The position numbers were made by a program, and so were the translations under genes. A stretch of DNA of 64,000 nt from Anderseniella sp963700735 (GTDB lineage Bacteria; Pseudomonadota; Alphaproteobacteria; Rhizobiales; Aestuariivirgaceae). Location of the stretch: the NCBI GenBank assembly GCA_963700735.1, contig CAVOYR010000005.1, forward strand, positions 434,001 through 498,000, in the 5' to 3' direction. How positions within the stretch are numbered: position 1 is the stretch's first letter; each line of letters begins with the position of its first letter. The notes below the pieces were generated by a model. The model made no database searches and had not been told where the DNA came from. It saw nothing but the letters and a program-made list of their open reading frames with translations. Shown in pieces: positions 1 to 8,376 of the stretch.

Positions 1-1
1 C

Positions 2-1246
2 CTCGACCAGCAGAAGCTGACCCTGTACCAGGGCAATTACGACACCTTCGACCGCATCCGCCGTGAAAAGGCGCTGCTGCAGTTGAAGATGAAGAAGAAG
101 CAGGACGACGCCCGCGCCCACATGCAGGCATTCGTCGACCGGTTCCGGGCCAAGGCGTCCAAGGCGCGCCAGGCCCAGTCGCGGCTGAAGGCGCTGGAAA
201 AGATGCAGCCCATGGCCGACATCCTGGAAGACCGGGTGGCGCCGTTCCTGTTTGCGCCGCCGCACCGGCCGATCAACCCGCCGCTGGTGCGGTTCGAGAA
301 GGCGTCCGTTGGCTACACCGAGGGCAAGCCGGTGCTGCGCAACATCGACCTGCGCATCGATGGCGACGACCGCATTGCGCTGCTGGGATCGAACGGCAAC
401 GGCAAGTCCACCTTCGCCAAGCTGCTGTGTGGCAGGCTGCCGGTGATGGATGGCCACATGCGCCACCACAAGAAGCTGGACGTGGCCTACTTCGCGCAAC
501 ACCAGCTCGACGAGTTGACCGCCGGCGACACGCCATACGACCATTTCCGCGAACTGATGCCCGATGCCACCGAGGCAGCCCGGCGCGCCAAGCTGGGCGC
601 GCATGGCTTTGGCGTGCAACTGGCCAACAACAAGGTCGAGACGCTGTCGGGCGGCGAGAAGGCGCGGCTGCTGTTTGCGCTGGCGGCGTTCCACGGGCCC
701 AACATCCTGGTGCTCGACGAGCCGACCAACCACCTCGACATCGCCGCGCGCGAGGCGCTGGTGCATGCACTGAACGACTATGAAGGCGCGGTGATCCTGA
801 TCAGCCACGACCGGCACCTGATCGAGGCCAGCGTTGACCGGCTGTGGCTGGTCGATGACGGCACGGTAAAGCCATACGATGGCGACCTGGACAGCTACGC
901 GCAGCTGGTGCTGGACAAGGCCCGCTCGGCACGCCGCCAGGCCAAGGCGGAAGCACGCGGCGGCAACGGGTCAAAACCGGCAAAGGCGGTCGAAGAGAAG
1001 CCGAAGATCAACCTGGTGCAACTGAAGAAACAGATCCAGCAGTCAGATCACAAGATGCTGGAGCTGCAGCAGAAGATCAACATTCTCGACAAGGCGCTGG
1101 CCGACCAGCACATCTATGTCACCGAGCCCAAGAAGGCAGCCGACTATGCCAGGCTGCGCGCCAAGCTGGCGGCTGATCTCGATGCCACCGAGATCGAATG
1201 GCTGAAGGCCACCGAAACCTATGACGAGATGACCGCCAGCGCCTGA
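2..1246 (+). CDS. ABC-F family ATPase, C-terminal part (5' end outside window)
   Basis: The frame is open from base 2, so the gene starts before the window. What remains is the end of the interdomain linker (a Y-x-G-N-Y-x-x-F stretch typical of ABC-F proteins) and the whole second ATPase domain. Walker A (GSNGNGKST) lies near 385-412, the LSGGEKAR signature near 643-666, and Walker B with the ABC-F marker DEPTNHLD near 704-740. A lysine/glutamine-rich coiled-coil arm fills about 1000-1240. There are no membrane segments, which fits the soluble ABC-F proteins that act on ribosomes (Uup/EttA/YheS group). The C-terminal coiled coil favours a Uup- or YheS-like member, but the exact subfamily cannot be set without the N-terminal half. 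It converges on the Mrp operon with a 7-base gap. Confidence 0.93.
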   Translation, partial: LDQQKLTLYQGNYDTFDRIRREKALLQLKMKKKQDDARAHMQAFVDRFRAKASKARQAQSRLKALEKMQPMADILEDRVAPFLFAPPHRPINPPLVRFEKASVGYTEGKPVLRNIDLRIDGDDRIALLGSNGNGKSTFAKLLCGRLPVMDGHMRHHKKLDVAYFAQHQLDELTAGDTPYDHFRELMPDATEAARRAKLGAHGFGVQLANNKVETLSGGEKARLLFALAAFHGPNILVLDEPTNHLDIAAREALVHALNDYEGAVILISHDRHLIEASVDRLWLVDDGTVKPYDGDLDSYAQLVLDKARSARRQAKAEARGGNGSKPAKAVEEKPKINLVQLKKQIQQSDHKMLELQQKINILDKALADQHIYVTEPKKAADYARLRAKLAADLDATEIEWLKATETYDEMTASA

Positions 1247-1253
1247 TGATGCG

Positions 1254-2975
1254 TCAGTCGAGGTAGTACACAAACACGTAGAGCGTCAGCAGGATCATCA
1301 CGTAGAGCGCGCCAAGGCCCGTGGCCGACGTAGCGCGCAGGATGAAGCCGTCGCGCTCGGACAGGTCCTCAAGGCCCTCTTCCCTCGACTTGAGGAAACC
1401 GACGACGGTCTTTTCGAAGCCGGTGCGCACCTTGGTCGCCGTGTCGTAGACCTTGTTGCCGGCGTTGAAGATCGCCACCCGCCAGAACCAGTCAAGGTCG
1501 AGCGTGATGGTGTTGGTGCGCTTCATCCAGTCAAGCAGCAGGAAGAACGCGAGTCCCGAAAACAGCAGCAGTTGCAGGTAGAACACCAGCTTCTCGGGCT
1601 TGTACACCGGCACGATCGCATCGTTCGGCAGCATGGCATAGAGCGGATCAGGGTAGACACCCAGCGCCACGCACAGGAACGCGAAGAAGATCATGGCTGC
1701 CGCCATGTTCCACGGGGCGTCCTTGGGGCGAAGGCCTGAATCCTTCTGGAAGAAAACGAACCAGGGGAACTTGATGCCGGCGTGCAGGAACACGCCTGCC
1801 GAGGCCGCTGCCAGCATGTACCACACGAACACCAGGTGCTCCTGCTCGGCCGCAACGGAAATCATGGTCTTGGTGGTGTAGCCGGAGGTCAGCGGGAACG
1901 ACGAGATCGCCAGCGCGCCGATGATGCCGCAGACGGTGGTCACCGGCATGGTGCGGAACAGCCCGCCAAGGTCAGTGCAGCGGCGAAGCCCGGTGCGGTA
2001 CATCACGACGCCGGCCGACATCAGCAGCAGCGCCTTGTAGATGATGTGGGCGAAGGCATGCAGCGCTGCGCCATTCAGCGCCAGCTCGGTGCCGATACCC
2101 ACCGCGCACACCATGAAGCCGACCTGGTTGATGATCGAGTAGGCGAGAATGCGCCGGGCATCGTTTTCCAGCAGCGCCATGATGATGCCGTAGAACACCA
2201 TGTACAGCCCGACCCAGATCAGCACCTGCTGGCCGGGGAACAGCAGGATGAGGGCCAGCACCGCCGTCTTGGTGGTGAAGGCCGACAGGAACACAGCCCC
2301 CGTCGGGCTGGCTTCCGGATAGGCATCGGGCAGCCAGGCCGAGAACGGCGGGGCAGCCGCGTTGATCAGGATGCCTGCCAGGATTAGCCAGACGTCGATG
2401 TCGTTCGACTGCAGCGCGAAGATGTTCAGGTTGAGCGACTGCAGCACCACGATGTCGAGCGAGCCGGTGTGGACGTAGACACCCTCGATGCCAATCTTGA
2501 GCAGGATGCCGGACAGGATGTGCATCATGGCATAGCGGATGCCGGCCCGGCGCGAGGCCTCGGTGCCGCCGCACCACACGACGATGGTGGAGAAGATGGC
2601 CATCATCTCCCACCAGATGAACAGCGTGATCAGGTCACCGGCGAACGACACGCCCACCGCCCCGGACGCATAGGCCGTCGCCGCACCAAGTTCTGCGGTC
2701 TTGCCGGTCTTGAACGAGAACAGCACACCTGCAAACACCATGATGGTGAACACGGTGGCGAACATGCGCCTGATCGGCGACACTTCCAGCGGTTCGATGT
2801 TGTATCCCAGGAAGCGTGTGGTCAGCAGCACGCCGTCCGGCAGCGTCCAGATTGCCCACAGGGTGATCAGCGGTGCAGCCAGCAGGATGATGACACGCGC
2901 ATTGGGCCGCGAGATCACCGCCAGGAAGGCAGCGGCCAGAAGGATCAGGGCGGGCGGGAAGAACTCAAAGATCAT
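1254..2975 (-). CDS. Mrp antiporter MrpD/NuoL-like subunit (third D copy)
   Basis: A 573-residue polytopic membrane protein of the proton-conducting antiporter family shared by MrpA/MrpD and complex I NuoL/M/N. It is expected to move H+ against Na+ or another cation across the inner membrane. The conserved channel glutamate sits in WWEMMAIF (E123) and a channel lysine in FTTKTAV (K236). It is about 80 residues longer than the other two D proteins of the operon; the extra part is a C-terminal amphipathic stretch plus a last hydrophobic helix, recalling the lateral-helix region of NuoL. It is the last gene of the operon and its ATG overlaps the end of the small upstream gene by 11 bases. The family is secure; which Mrp position it fills is inference. 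Confidence 0.9.
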   Translation of the reverse strand: MIFEFFPPALILLAAAFLAVISRPNARVIILLAAPLITLWAIWTLPDGVLLTTRFLGYNIEPLEVSPIRRMFATVFTIMVFAGVLFSFKTGKTAELGAATAYASGAVGVSFAGDLITLFIWWEMMAIFSTIVVWCGGTEASRRAGIRYAMMHILSGILLKIGIEGVYVHTGSLDIVVLQSLNLNIFALQSNDIDVWLILAGILINAAAPPFSAWLPDAYPEASPTGAVFLSAFTTKTAVLALILLFPGQQVLIWVGLYMVFYGIIMALLENDARRILAYSIINQVGFMVCAVGIGTELALNGAALHAFAHIIYKALLLMSAGVVMYRTGLRRCTDLGGLFRTMPVTTVCGIIGALAISSFPLTSGYTTKTMISVAAEQEHLVFVWYMLAAASAGVFLHAGIKFPWFVFFQKDSGLRPKDAPWNMAAAMIFFAFLCVALGVYPDPLYAMLPNDAIVPVYKPEKLVFYLQLLLFSGLAFFLLLDWMKRTNTITLDLDWFWRVAIFNAGNKVYDTATKVRTGFEKTVVGFLKSREEGLEDLSERDGFILRATSATGLGALYVMILLTLYVFVYYLD

Positions 2976-3243
2976 AGTAGTCGTCCTTCCGCTTCAGGAC
3001 CATGCCGAGCAGCTTGGCGCCAAACACCATGGCGCAGCACGACAGGAAGCCGAAGATGGCGGGGAAGGCAAACCACTCGTCGGCCCCGCCAAGGTGGCCG
3101 GCAGAGCCGGTCAGCAGCTCAGCGGCCACGGTCAGCCCGAGAATGACAAACGACCAGATCCACATCTTGCGGATGTTTTCCGGGCGCACCAGCCAGTGAT
3201 CGTGGCCGGGAGCCTGCTTTGCTTCTTCGGGTTTCTTGGCCAT
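2965..3243 (-). CDS. Small two-helix membrane protein embedded in the Mrp operon
   Basis: A 92-residue protein with a charged N-terminus (about 28 residues), a first hydrophobic helix (about 28-46), a short loop, a second helix (about 58-82) and a basic, tyrosine-rich end (KRKDDYYDL). It starts 4 bases after the stop of the preceding mrpD copy and overlaps the next one by 11 bases, so it is almost certainly co-translated with the antiporter. I do not recognise it as a standard Mrp subunit A-G. The context suggests an accessory or assembly subunit linking the second and third D proteins, but nothing in the sequence shows a catalytic role. Confidence 0.75.
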   Translation of the reverse strand: MAKKPEEAKQAPGHDHWLVRPENIRKMWIWSFVILGLTVAAELLTGSAGHLGGADEWFAFPAIFGFLSCCAMVFGAKLLGMVLKRKDDYYDL

Positions 3244-3247
3244 GACG

Positions 3248-4711
3248 CTACTTCACCAATATCTGTGCTTCGAGGTCGGCAATCGGCTGGTGGAACAGGA
3301 AGAAGCCGAACGTCAGCAGCGCCGTCGTGGTCAGCGCAACCACCATCGGCCAGGGTGCCTCGCCATGCTCCTTCTTCGGCTTCACGTTCTCTTCGTACAG
3401 GAACGCGGCAAAGATGAACGGCAGGAAATAGGCCGCGTTCAGCAATGTCGTCGCCACCAGCGTTGCCAGCGCCAGGTAGTTGTCGTCCTGGATCGCGCCA
3501 CCGAGAATGTACCACTTGGAGATGAAGCCGGCCGTGGGCGGCATGCCGATCATCGACAGTGCACCGATCGAAAATGCCGCCATGGTCCACGGCATGCGCC
3601 GGCCGATGCCGCGCATTTCGGTGATGTCGGTTTTCTTCGATGCTACGTAGATCGCACCGGCGGCGAAGAACAGCGTGATCTTGCCGAAGGCGTGCGCCAT
3701 CATGTGCATCGAGGCACCCACTTCCGACAGCGGCTTCAGGATCGCGGCCGCCAGCACCACGTAGCTCAGCTGGCCAATGGTGGAGTAAGCCAGCAACCGC
3801 TTCAGGTTGGTCTGGCGCAACGCGATGAAGCTCGACACCACGATGGTAAAGCAGGCGATGTAGATGACCAGCTTGTGGCTCGGCTGTGCAAACAGGAAGT
3901 CGATGCCGAAGATGTAGACGAACACCTTGGTGATGGTGAACACGCCCGCCTTCACCACGGCCACGGCATGCAGCAGCGCCGACACGGGCGTGGGAGCGAC
4001 CATGGCCGCAGGCAGCCAGCGGTGGATCGGCATCAGCGCGGCCTTACCCACACCGTAGGTGTACATCAGCAACAGCAGCCCGAGCAGCGGTTCGGCGATC
4101 TTGCCCTCGAGAATGCCGCCTGGGGTGAAGTCCAGCGTGCCGGCGACCGCATAGGTCCAGATCATCGCGGGCAGCAGCAGGCCGATGGAGGTGCCCAGCA
4201 GGATGCCCATGTAGACGCGTGCCGACTTGACAGTGGCCTCGTCGCCCTTGTGCGCCACCAGCGGGTAGGTCGAGATGGTCAGCACTTCGTAGAAGATGAA
4301 CAGCGTCAGCATGTTGGCCGAGAACGCCACGCCCATCGCTGCCATCAGCGCAATGGCGAAACAGATATAGAAGCGGGTCTGGTTGGACTCGTTGTTGCCG
4401 CGCATGTAGCCGATGGAATAGACCGAGTTGACGATCCAGAGCCCCGATGCGAGCGCCGCAAACAGCATGCCAAGCGGTTCGACCTTGAAGGCGATCGGCA
4501 GGCCCGGCAGCATTTCCACAAGCACCAGTTCGGGCCGGCCACCGGCCTGCAGCACGGGGATCAGGCTCCACACGTTGGCGGCAAGCAATACCGCTGTCGT
4601 CAACGTCACGGTTTCGCGCAGGTTCGGCCAGCGGCCCGCAAGCGCGATGCCCAACGCCCCGGCAAGGGGAATGACGAACGACAGCAGGATGGTTTGTGAG
4701 TCGGTAAACAT
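3248..4711 (-). CDS. mrpD: Mrp antiporter subunit D (second D copy)
   Basis: A 487-residue integral membrane protein of the NuoM/N-like antiporter family with about 14 hydrophobic helices. Key polar residues sit where the family has them: E142 in IFYEVLTIS, K223 in GKAALMPIH and K254 in VVKAGVF, the set that carries protons in MrpD and in complex I. The HRWLP motif follows the first lysine. It begins 3 bases after the stop of the first mrpD copy. Having two clear MrpD-type genes plus a third, longer relative in one operon is unusual; this copy may stand in for the N-terminal half of MrpA, which the operon lacks. That assignment is inference. Confidence 0.92.
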   Translation of the reverse strand: MFTDSQTILLSFVIPLAGALGIALAGRWPNLRETVTLTTAVLLAANVWSLIPVLQAGGRPELVLVEMLPGLPIAFKVEPLGMLFAALASGLWIVNSVYSIGYMRGNNESNQTRFYICFAIALMAAMGVAFSANMLTLFIFYEVLTISTYPLVAHKGDEATVKSARVYMGILLGTSIGLLLPAMIWTYAVAGTLDFTPGGILEGKIAEPLLGLLLLMYTYGVGKAALMPIHRWLPAAMVAPTPVSALLHAVAVVKAGVFTITKVFVYIFGIDFLFAQPSHKLVIYIACFTIVVSSFIALRQTNLKRLLAYSTIGQLSYVVLAAAILKPLSEVGASMHMMAHAFGKITLFFAAGAIYVASKKTDITEMRGIGRRMPWTMAAFSIGALSMIGMPPTAGFISKWYILGGAIQDDNYLALATLVATTLLNAAYFLPFIFAAFLYEENVKPKKEHGEAPWPMVVALTTTALLTFGFFLFHQPIADLEAQILVK

Positions 4712-4714
4712 CGC

Positions 4715-6205
4715 CTAGCGCACTCCCAGCAGCGTTTCAGCGCCAAGCCGCGCCAGCGTTACCGGAACGGTGCTGTCGATGGCCACCCACACGCCGGTCA
4801 GCACGACGATCCAGGTCGGGATCAGCATGGACAGCGGTGCCTCGCCGGTAATCGGGACCGCGTTGGCCCGCGGCTCCCTGAAGTAGGCCACCTCGATGAC
4901 CTTCCACACGTAGATGACGGCCAGCAGCGACGATAGCAGGATGATGACCACCAGGAACGCACCGAGACCACCCTTCTCCATCGCCCCGAGCACCAGGTAC
5001 CATTTGGAGATGAAACCGGGGGTCAACGGCACGCCGATCAGGCCCAGCCCGCCAATCACGAAGGCTGCCATGGTCCACGGCATCGCCCTGCCCGCGCCCG
5101 CAAGGTTGGCAATGTTCACCGAGCGATAGCGCAGCGCCAGGCAGGCGACTGCCATGAACATGCCGCCCTTGATCAGGCCATGGTTGAACATGTGTGTGAT
5201 TGCGGCGGTCAACCCGGCCACCGAGGCCATCGAGATGCCCAGCACGATATAGCCAACCTGCGCGACCGACGAGTACGCCAACAGCCGCTTCAGGTTCTTT
5301 TCATAGATCGCAAGCATCGACCCCACGATCAGCGCCAGCACGCCCATCGGCACCAGCAGCAGGGCCAGCTGCAGTTCATGGTTGGGGATGTTCTTGTAGA
5401 AGATCGCATAGTCGATGCGCATCAGCACGTAGAGCGAGACCTTGGCCGACACCGCCGCGATGAACACCGTCACCACGTTGGGGGCAAAGGTGTAGGCATT
5501 GGGCATCCACGAATGCAGTGGGAACACCGCTGCCTTCAGTGCCAGCCCCACGGTGATGAAGCCTGCTGCCACCAGCAAAAGGCGCACGTCGGTCACGTCG
5601 GCCAGCCGGGCCGCAATGTCTACCGTGTTGAGCGACCCGGTCGCCATGTACAGGAAGCCGACGCCGATCAGGTAGAACGTGGCGCCAATGGTGCCCATGA
5701 TGATGTAGCGGTAGGTGGCAACCAGCGCGCGCCGGTCCGGCCCTGCAGACACAAGGATGTAGGTCGACAGCGACGAGATTTCCATGAACACGAAGATGTT
5801 GAACGCATCACCGGTGTACACCATGCCGGTCAACCCGGCCGTACACAGTATCCAGGCGGCAAAGAAGGCCGGCGCGATCTCCTCGCCCACTTCGTCAGCC
5901 AGGCTTTTCTTGCCAAAGATCAGGGCTGCGGAAGACGCGCCGGTCACCAGCATGGCGATCAGCGCCGACAATGCATCGATGTGCAGCACGATGCCATAAG
6001 GTGCAGGCCAGCCGCCCATTTCGTAGACGATGCTCTCGCCGCCAAACACCGTTGCGGCGATCAGACACGACATGATGAACGCGGTCACCGTGGCCGCCGT
6101 CGCGGCTGCCCAGGGCAGGCCACGGGCGCGCAACAGGTAGGCAATAGGCGCGCTGAACAGCAGCACCGCGACAGGCAGGGCCGGAAGCTGGTCGTAGATG
6201 GTCAC
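4715..6205 (-). CDS. mrpD: Mrp antiporter subunit D (first D copy)
   Basis: A 496-residue polytopic proton-conducting subunit of the Mrp Na+/H+ antiporter family. E142 in FVFMEISSLS, K224 in ALKAAVFPLHSW and K255 in VSAKVSL are the expected channel residues. The start is GTG at 6203-6205, overlapping the mrpC stop by 4 bases (GTGA), which signals tight translational coupling. Its place directly after mrpC is the normal C-D order of Mrp operons, so this copy is the best candidate for the orthologous MrpD. Confidence 0.93.
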   Translation of the reverse strand: MTIYDQLPALPVAVLLFSAPIAYLLRARGLPWAAATAATVTAFIMSCLIAATVFGGESIVYEMGGWPAPYGIVLHIDALSALIAMLVTGASSAALIFGKKSLADEVGEEIAPAFFAAWILCTAGLTGMVYTGDAFNIFVFMEISSLSTYILVSAGPDRRALVATYRYIIMGTIGATFYLIGVGFLYMATGSLNTVDIAARLADVTDVRLLLVAAGFITVGLALKAAVFPLHSWMPNAYTFAPNVVTVFIAAVSAKVSLYVLMRIDYAIFYKNIPNHELQLALLLVPMGVLALIVGSMLAIYEKNLKRLLAYSSVAQVGYIVLGISMASVAGLTAAITHMFNHGLIKGGMFMAVACLALRYRSVNIANLAGAGRAMPWTMAAFVIGGLGLIGVPLTPGFISKWYLVLGAMEKGGLGAFLVVIILLSSLLAVIYVWKVIEVAYFREPRANAVPITGEAPLSMLIPTWIVVLTGVWVAIDSTVPVTLARLGAETLLGVR

Positions 6206-6567
6206 TGTTCGCGGTCCATTTCCTGGATTTTGTCTTCTTCGATGGTGCCGTAGGCCTCGCGGATGCGAACGGCGACGGCAAGCCCGAGTGCCGTGGTGGA
6301 AATACCAACCACGATGGCCGTCAGGATGAGCACTTGCGGCAACGGGTTTGCGTAGATGGTACCGTCAGGTGCACCGGGCTGGATGATGGGTGCGGTGCCG
6401 CCATCCACCTTGTCCATCGAGATGTAGAGCAGGAACACCGCCGACTGGAACATCGACAGGCCGATCAGCGACTTGATGATGTTGGTGCGTGCCAGGATGC
6501 AGTACAGCCCAATCATCAGCAGCGCAGCGAACACGAAATAATTGTACAGTCCGAGAAGTTGCATCAT
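6202..6567 (-). CDS. mrpC: Mrp antiporter subunit C (NuoK-like)
   Basis: A 121-residue protein with three hydrophobic helices, the size and layout of MrpC/MnhC and its complex I relative NuoK. The central segment (YCILARTNIIKSLIGLSMF) and the later PQVLILTAIVVGISTTALGLA helix match the family. The chosen ATG at 6565-6567 overlaps the stop of the preceding mrpB gene; a second ATG follows directly, so the first residue could be either. An open frame continues upstream, but it only mirrors mrpB. MrpC packs against MrpD in the membrane domain of the antiporter. Confidence 0.93.
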   Translation of the reverse strand: MMQLLGLYNYFVFAALLMIGLYCILARTNIIKSLIGLSMFQSAVFLLYISMDKVDGGTAPIIQPGAPDGTIYANPLPQVLILTAIVVGISTTALGLAVAVRIREAYGTIEEDKIQEMDREQ

Positions 6568-7553
6568 CGCAGCCCCCGGCGCGCGAACGCATGGAAAATG
6601 GTGATCATGACGCCGGCAACCGTCATGCCCACGCCAAGTTCGACCAGCAAAATACCGACGTGCTGGCCCTTGATCGGGTCTTCGAAGAGAACCGAATAAT
6701 TGAGGAAGTGGCCGCCCTTGACCATGCAGGCAATGCCGACGGCGGCGTACAGCATGGCGCCCAGGGCCACGAGCAGGCTGGAGAACCATTCCGGCACCAG
6801 TTCACGTCCGCGGTGGTCGCCTTCCAGCAGCGAATACAGGATCACGCCCGCCGCAATGAGGCCACCGGCCTGGAAGCCGCCGCCGGGACCGAAGTCGCCG
6901 TGGAACTGCACGTACAGGCCGAACAGCACGATGAACGGCACCAGCATCTTGCCGACGATGCGCGGAATGAGGTGATGGCGCAGGTTGCGGCTGCGCAATT
7001 CGTAGTCGGTCTGCTTGATCGAATCGCGGTTCGGGCGCACCCGGCCCAGCAGCGACATCACCCCCATGCACGCGATGAATACCACGAACACCTCGCCCAG
7101 CGTATCGTAGCCGCGGAACGAGGCCAGCACGGCAGTGACCACGTTGGGCACATCGATCAGTTCCGGCGTCTTTTCGAGGTACCAGGGTGCCACGTGCTTG
7201 TGAACGACGGCAGTGGGGTCACCCAGCCTCGGGGCCTGCAGCACGGCATAGCCGATCACGGCACCCAGCGCAGTTGAGGTGATCAGTGGCACCCACGACT
7301 TCAAGGGTGGCGATCGATCCTTCTCGGTCGTCAGCGCCAGCGCACCGAGGAACAGGACGGTCGATATACCTGCCCCGATCACGGCCTCGGTGAGCGATAC
7401 GTCGGCGGCATCCAGCACGAAGAAGTTGGCCGCCATCAGCAACGAGAAGATGCCGGACAGCATCACGGCGGTGAACAGGTTGTCGGTTCGCAACACGGCG
7501 ACGGCCACCAGCAACAACATGGTCAGAAGGAACAGCGAGAAGACGATGGTCAT
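6564..7553 (-). CDS. mrpB: Mrp antiporter MrpA C-terminal domain fused to subunit B
   Basis: A 329-residue fusion. Residues about 1-80 match the DUF4040/MbhD-like helices found at the C-terminal side of full-length MrpA (DVSLTEAVIGAG at 51-62). Residues about 85-170 match the following MbhE-like part (RGYDTLGE at 147-154). Residues about 190-329 are MrpB/MnhB, with its hallmark HGDFGPGGGFQAGG at 218-231. It starts by ATGA overlap with mrpG and ends by overlap with mrpC. The catalytic N-terminal half of MrpA is absent from this gene, so the operon has a split architecture resembling antiporter modules of membrane-bound hydrogenases. That comparison is family knowledge, not proof of function. 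Confidence 0.93.
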   Translation of the reverse strand: MTIVFSLFLLTMLLLVAVAVLRTDNLFTAVMLSGIFSLLMAANFFVLDAADVSLTEAVIGAGISTVLFLGALALTTEKDRSPPLKSWVPLITSTALGAVIGYAVLQAPRLGDPTAVVHKHVAPWYLEKTPELIDVPNVVTAVLASFRGYDTLGEVFVVFIACMGVMSLLGRVRPNRDSIKQTDYELRSRNLRHHLIPRIVGKMLVPFIVLFGLYVQFHGDFGPGGGFQAGGLIAAGVILYSLLEGDHRGRELVPEWFSSLLVALGAMLYAAVGIACMVKGGHFLNYSVLFEDPIKGQHVGILLVELGVGMTVAGVMITIFHAFARRGLR

Positions 7554-8071
7554 GATGGTTTCCTCGCCGTCTTCCGTGCTGCAGCCTTCCTGGCCGGAGC
7601 CTTCTTCGCTGCAGCTTTCTTCGCCGGAGCTTTCTTCGCCGGAGCTTTCTCGGTCGAAGTTTTGGTTTCGCCCGGCGTCGCGCTGGCAGCAGAGGACTTG
7701 GATCTGGGAGGAATAGCGTGCCGCATCAATGGCACCGCGCCATCAGGCAGATCGATGCCCGTCTCGTTGCGGGCATTCGGCTTGAGGCCCGCCAGCAGGG
7801 CCGCGTTGGCCAGTGCATAGGATGCTGTGGGCGATGTGAGAAACAGGAACAGGAAGATTGCCGCCAGCTTCAGCGGCGCAAGCGTCAGCCCGGCCTGCAG
7901 CATCAACCCGGCGATGATCAGCACCGCGCCCCCGGTGTCGGTCAGGGAGGCTGCGTGCATGCGGGTGTAGAAGTCAGGCATGCGCATGACGCCCACGCCA
8001 CCGGCGAACACCAGGAACGTACCAGCCGCCAGCAGGATGGTGGTGGCAATGTCGAGCACGAGGTCCATCAC
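7550..8071 (-). CDS. mrpG: Mrp antiporter subunit G with lysine/alanine-rich tail
   Basis: A 173-residue protein. The first about 115 residues hold three hydrophobic helices and the GVGVMRMPDFYTRMHAAS segment that identifies MrpG/MnhG. The rest is an extension not normal for the family: a linker of about 30 residues, then tandem K-K-A-P-A / A-A-K-K units ending in arginine-rich repeats, like bacterial histone H1-like proteins. MrpG is usually about 100-130 residues long. The start is GTG at 8069-8071, overlapping the mrpF stop; an ATG one codon later is equally possible. It overlaps mrpB by 4 bases (ATGA). Confidence 0.92.
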   Translation of the reverse strand: MMDLVLDIATTILLAAGTFLVFAGGVGVMRMPDFYTRMHAASLTDTGGAVLIIAGLMLQAGLTLAPLKLAAIFLFLFLTSPTASYALANAALLAGLKPNARNETGIDLPDGAVPLMRHAIPPRSKSSAASATPGETKTSTEKAPAKKAPAKKAAAKKAPARKAAARKTARKPS

Positions 8072-8370
8072 TCGCCGCCCTGCTTTTCGCTTTCGGCGGC
8101 GCGGCGCACCTCGCGCGACTGGAAGAACAGCAGCACCGCCAGCACCCCGATGAAGTTTATCAACGCGTACGCCAGCGCCAGGTCGAGAAAGTCAGGCCGG
8201 CCGGACAGGTACGACACCACGGCGAGGAACAGCACCGTCTTGGTGCCGAACATGTTGACGGCAAGCACCCGGTCAAAGATCGACGGGCCCATCAGGCCGC
8301 GCGCCACTGCCAGCGTCATGGTGACGAGAATGCCGACGCAACTGCCGAAATAGATCCATTCCATGGCCAT
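8068..8370 (-). CDS. mrpF: Mrp antiporter subunit F
   Basis: A 100-residue protein with three hydrophobic helices and the RGLMGPSIFDRVLAVN segment typical of MrpF/MnhF. Its size agrees with the family (about 90-100). The ATG at 8368-8370 follows the mrpE stop by 6 bases, and its stop overlaps mrpG. It is a small membrane subunit of the Na+/H+ antiporter. The C-terminal end is charged (REVRRAAESEKQGGE). Confidence 0.94.
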   Translation of the reverse strand: MAMEWIYFGSCVGILVTMTLAVARGLMGPSIFDRVLAVNMFGTKTVLFLAVVSYLSGRPDFLDLALAYALINFIGVLAVLLFFQSREVRRAAESEKQGGE

Positions 8371-8376
8371 CGCGCG

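Noticed and set aside
3236..4699. Long plus-strand frame opposite mrpD (487 residues)
   Set aside because: It mirrors the mrpD gene codon for codon and its translation is His/Gln/Arg-rich with no domain; typical antisense frame of GC-rich DNA.
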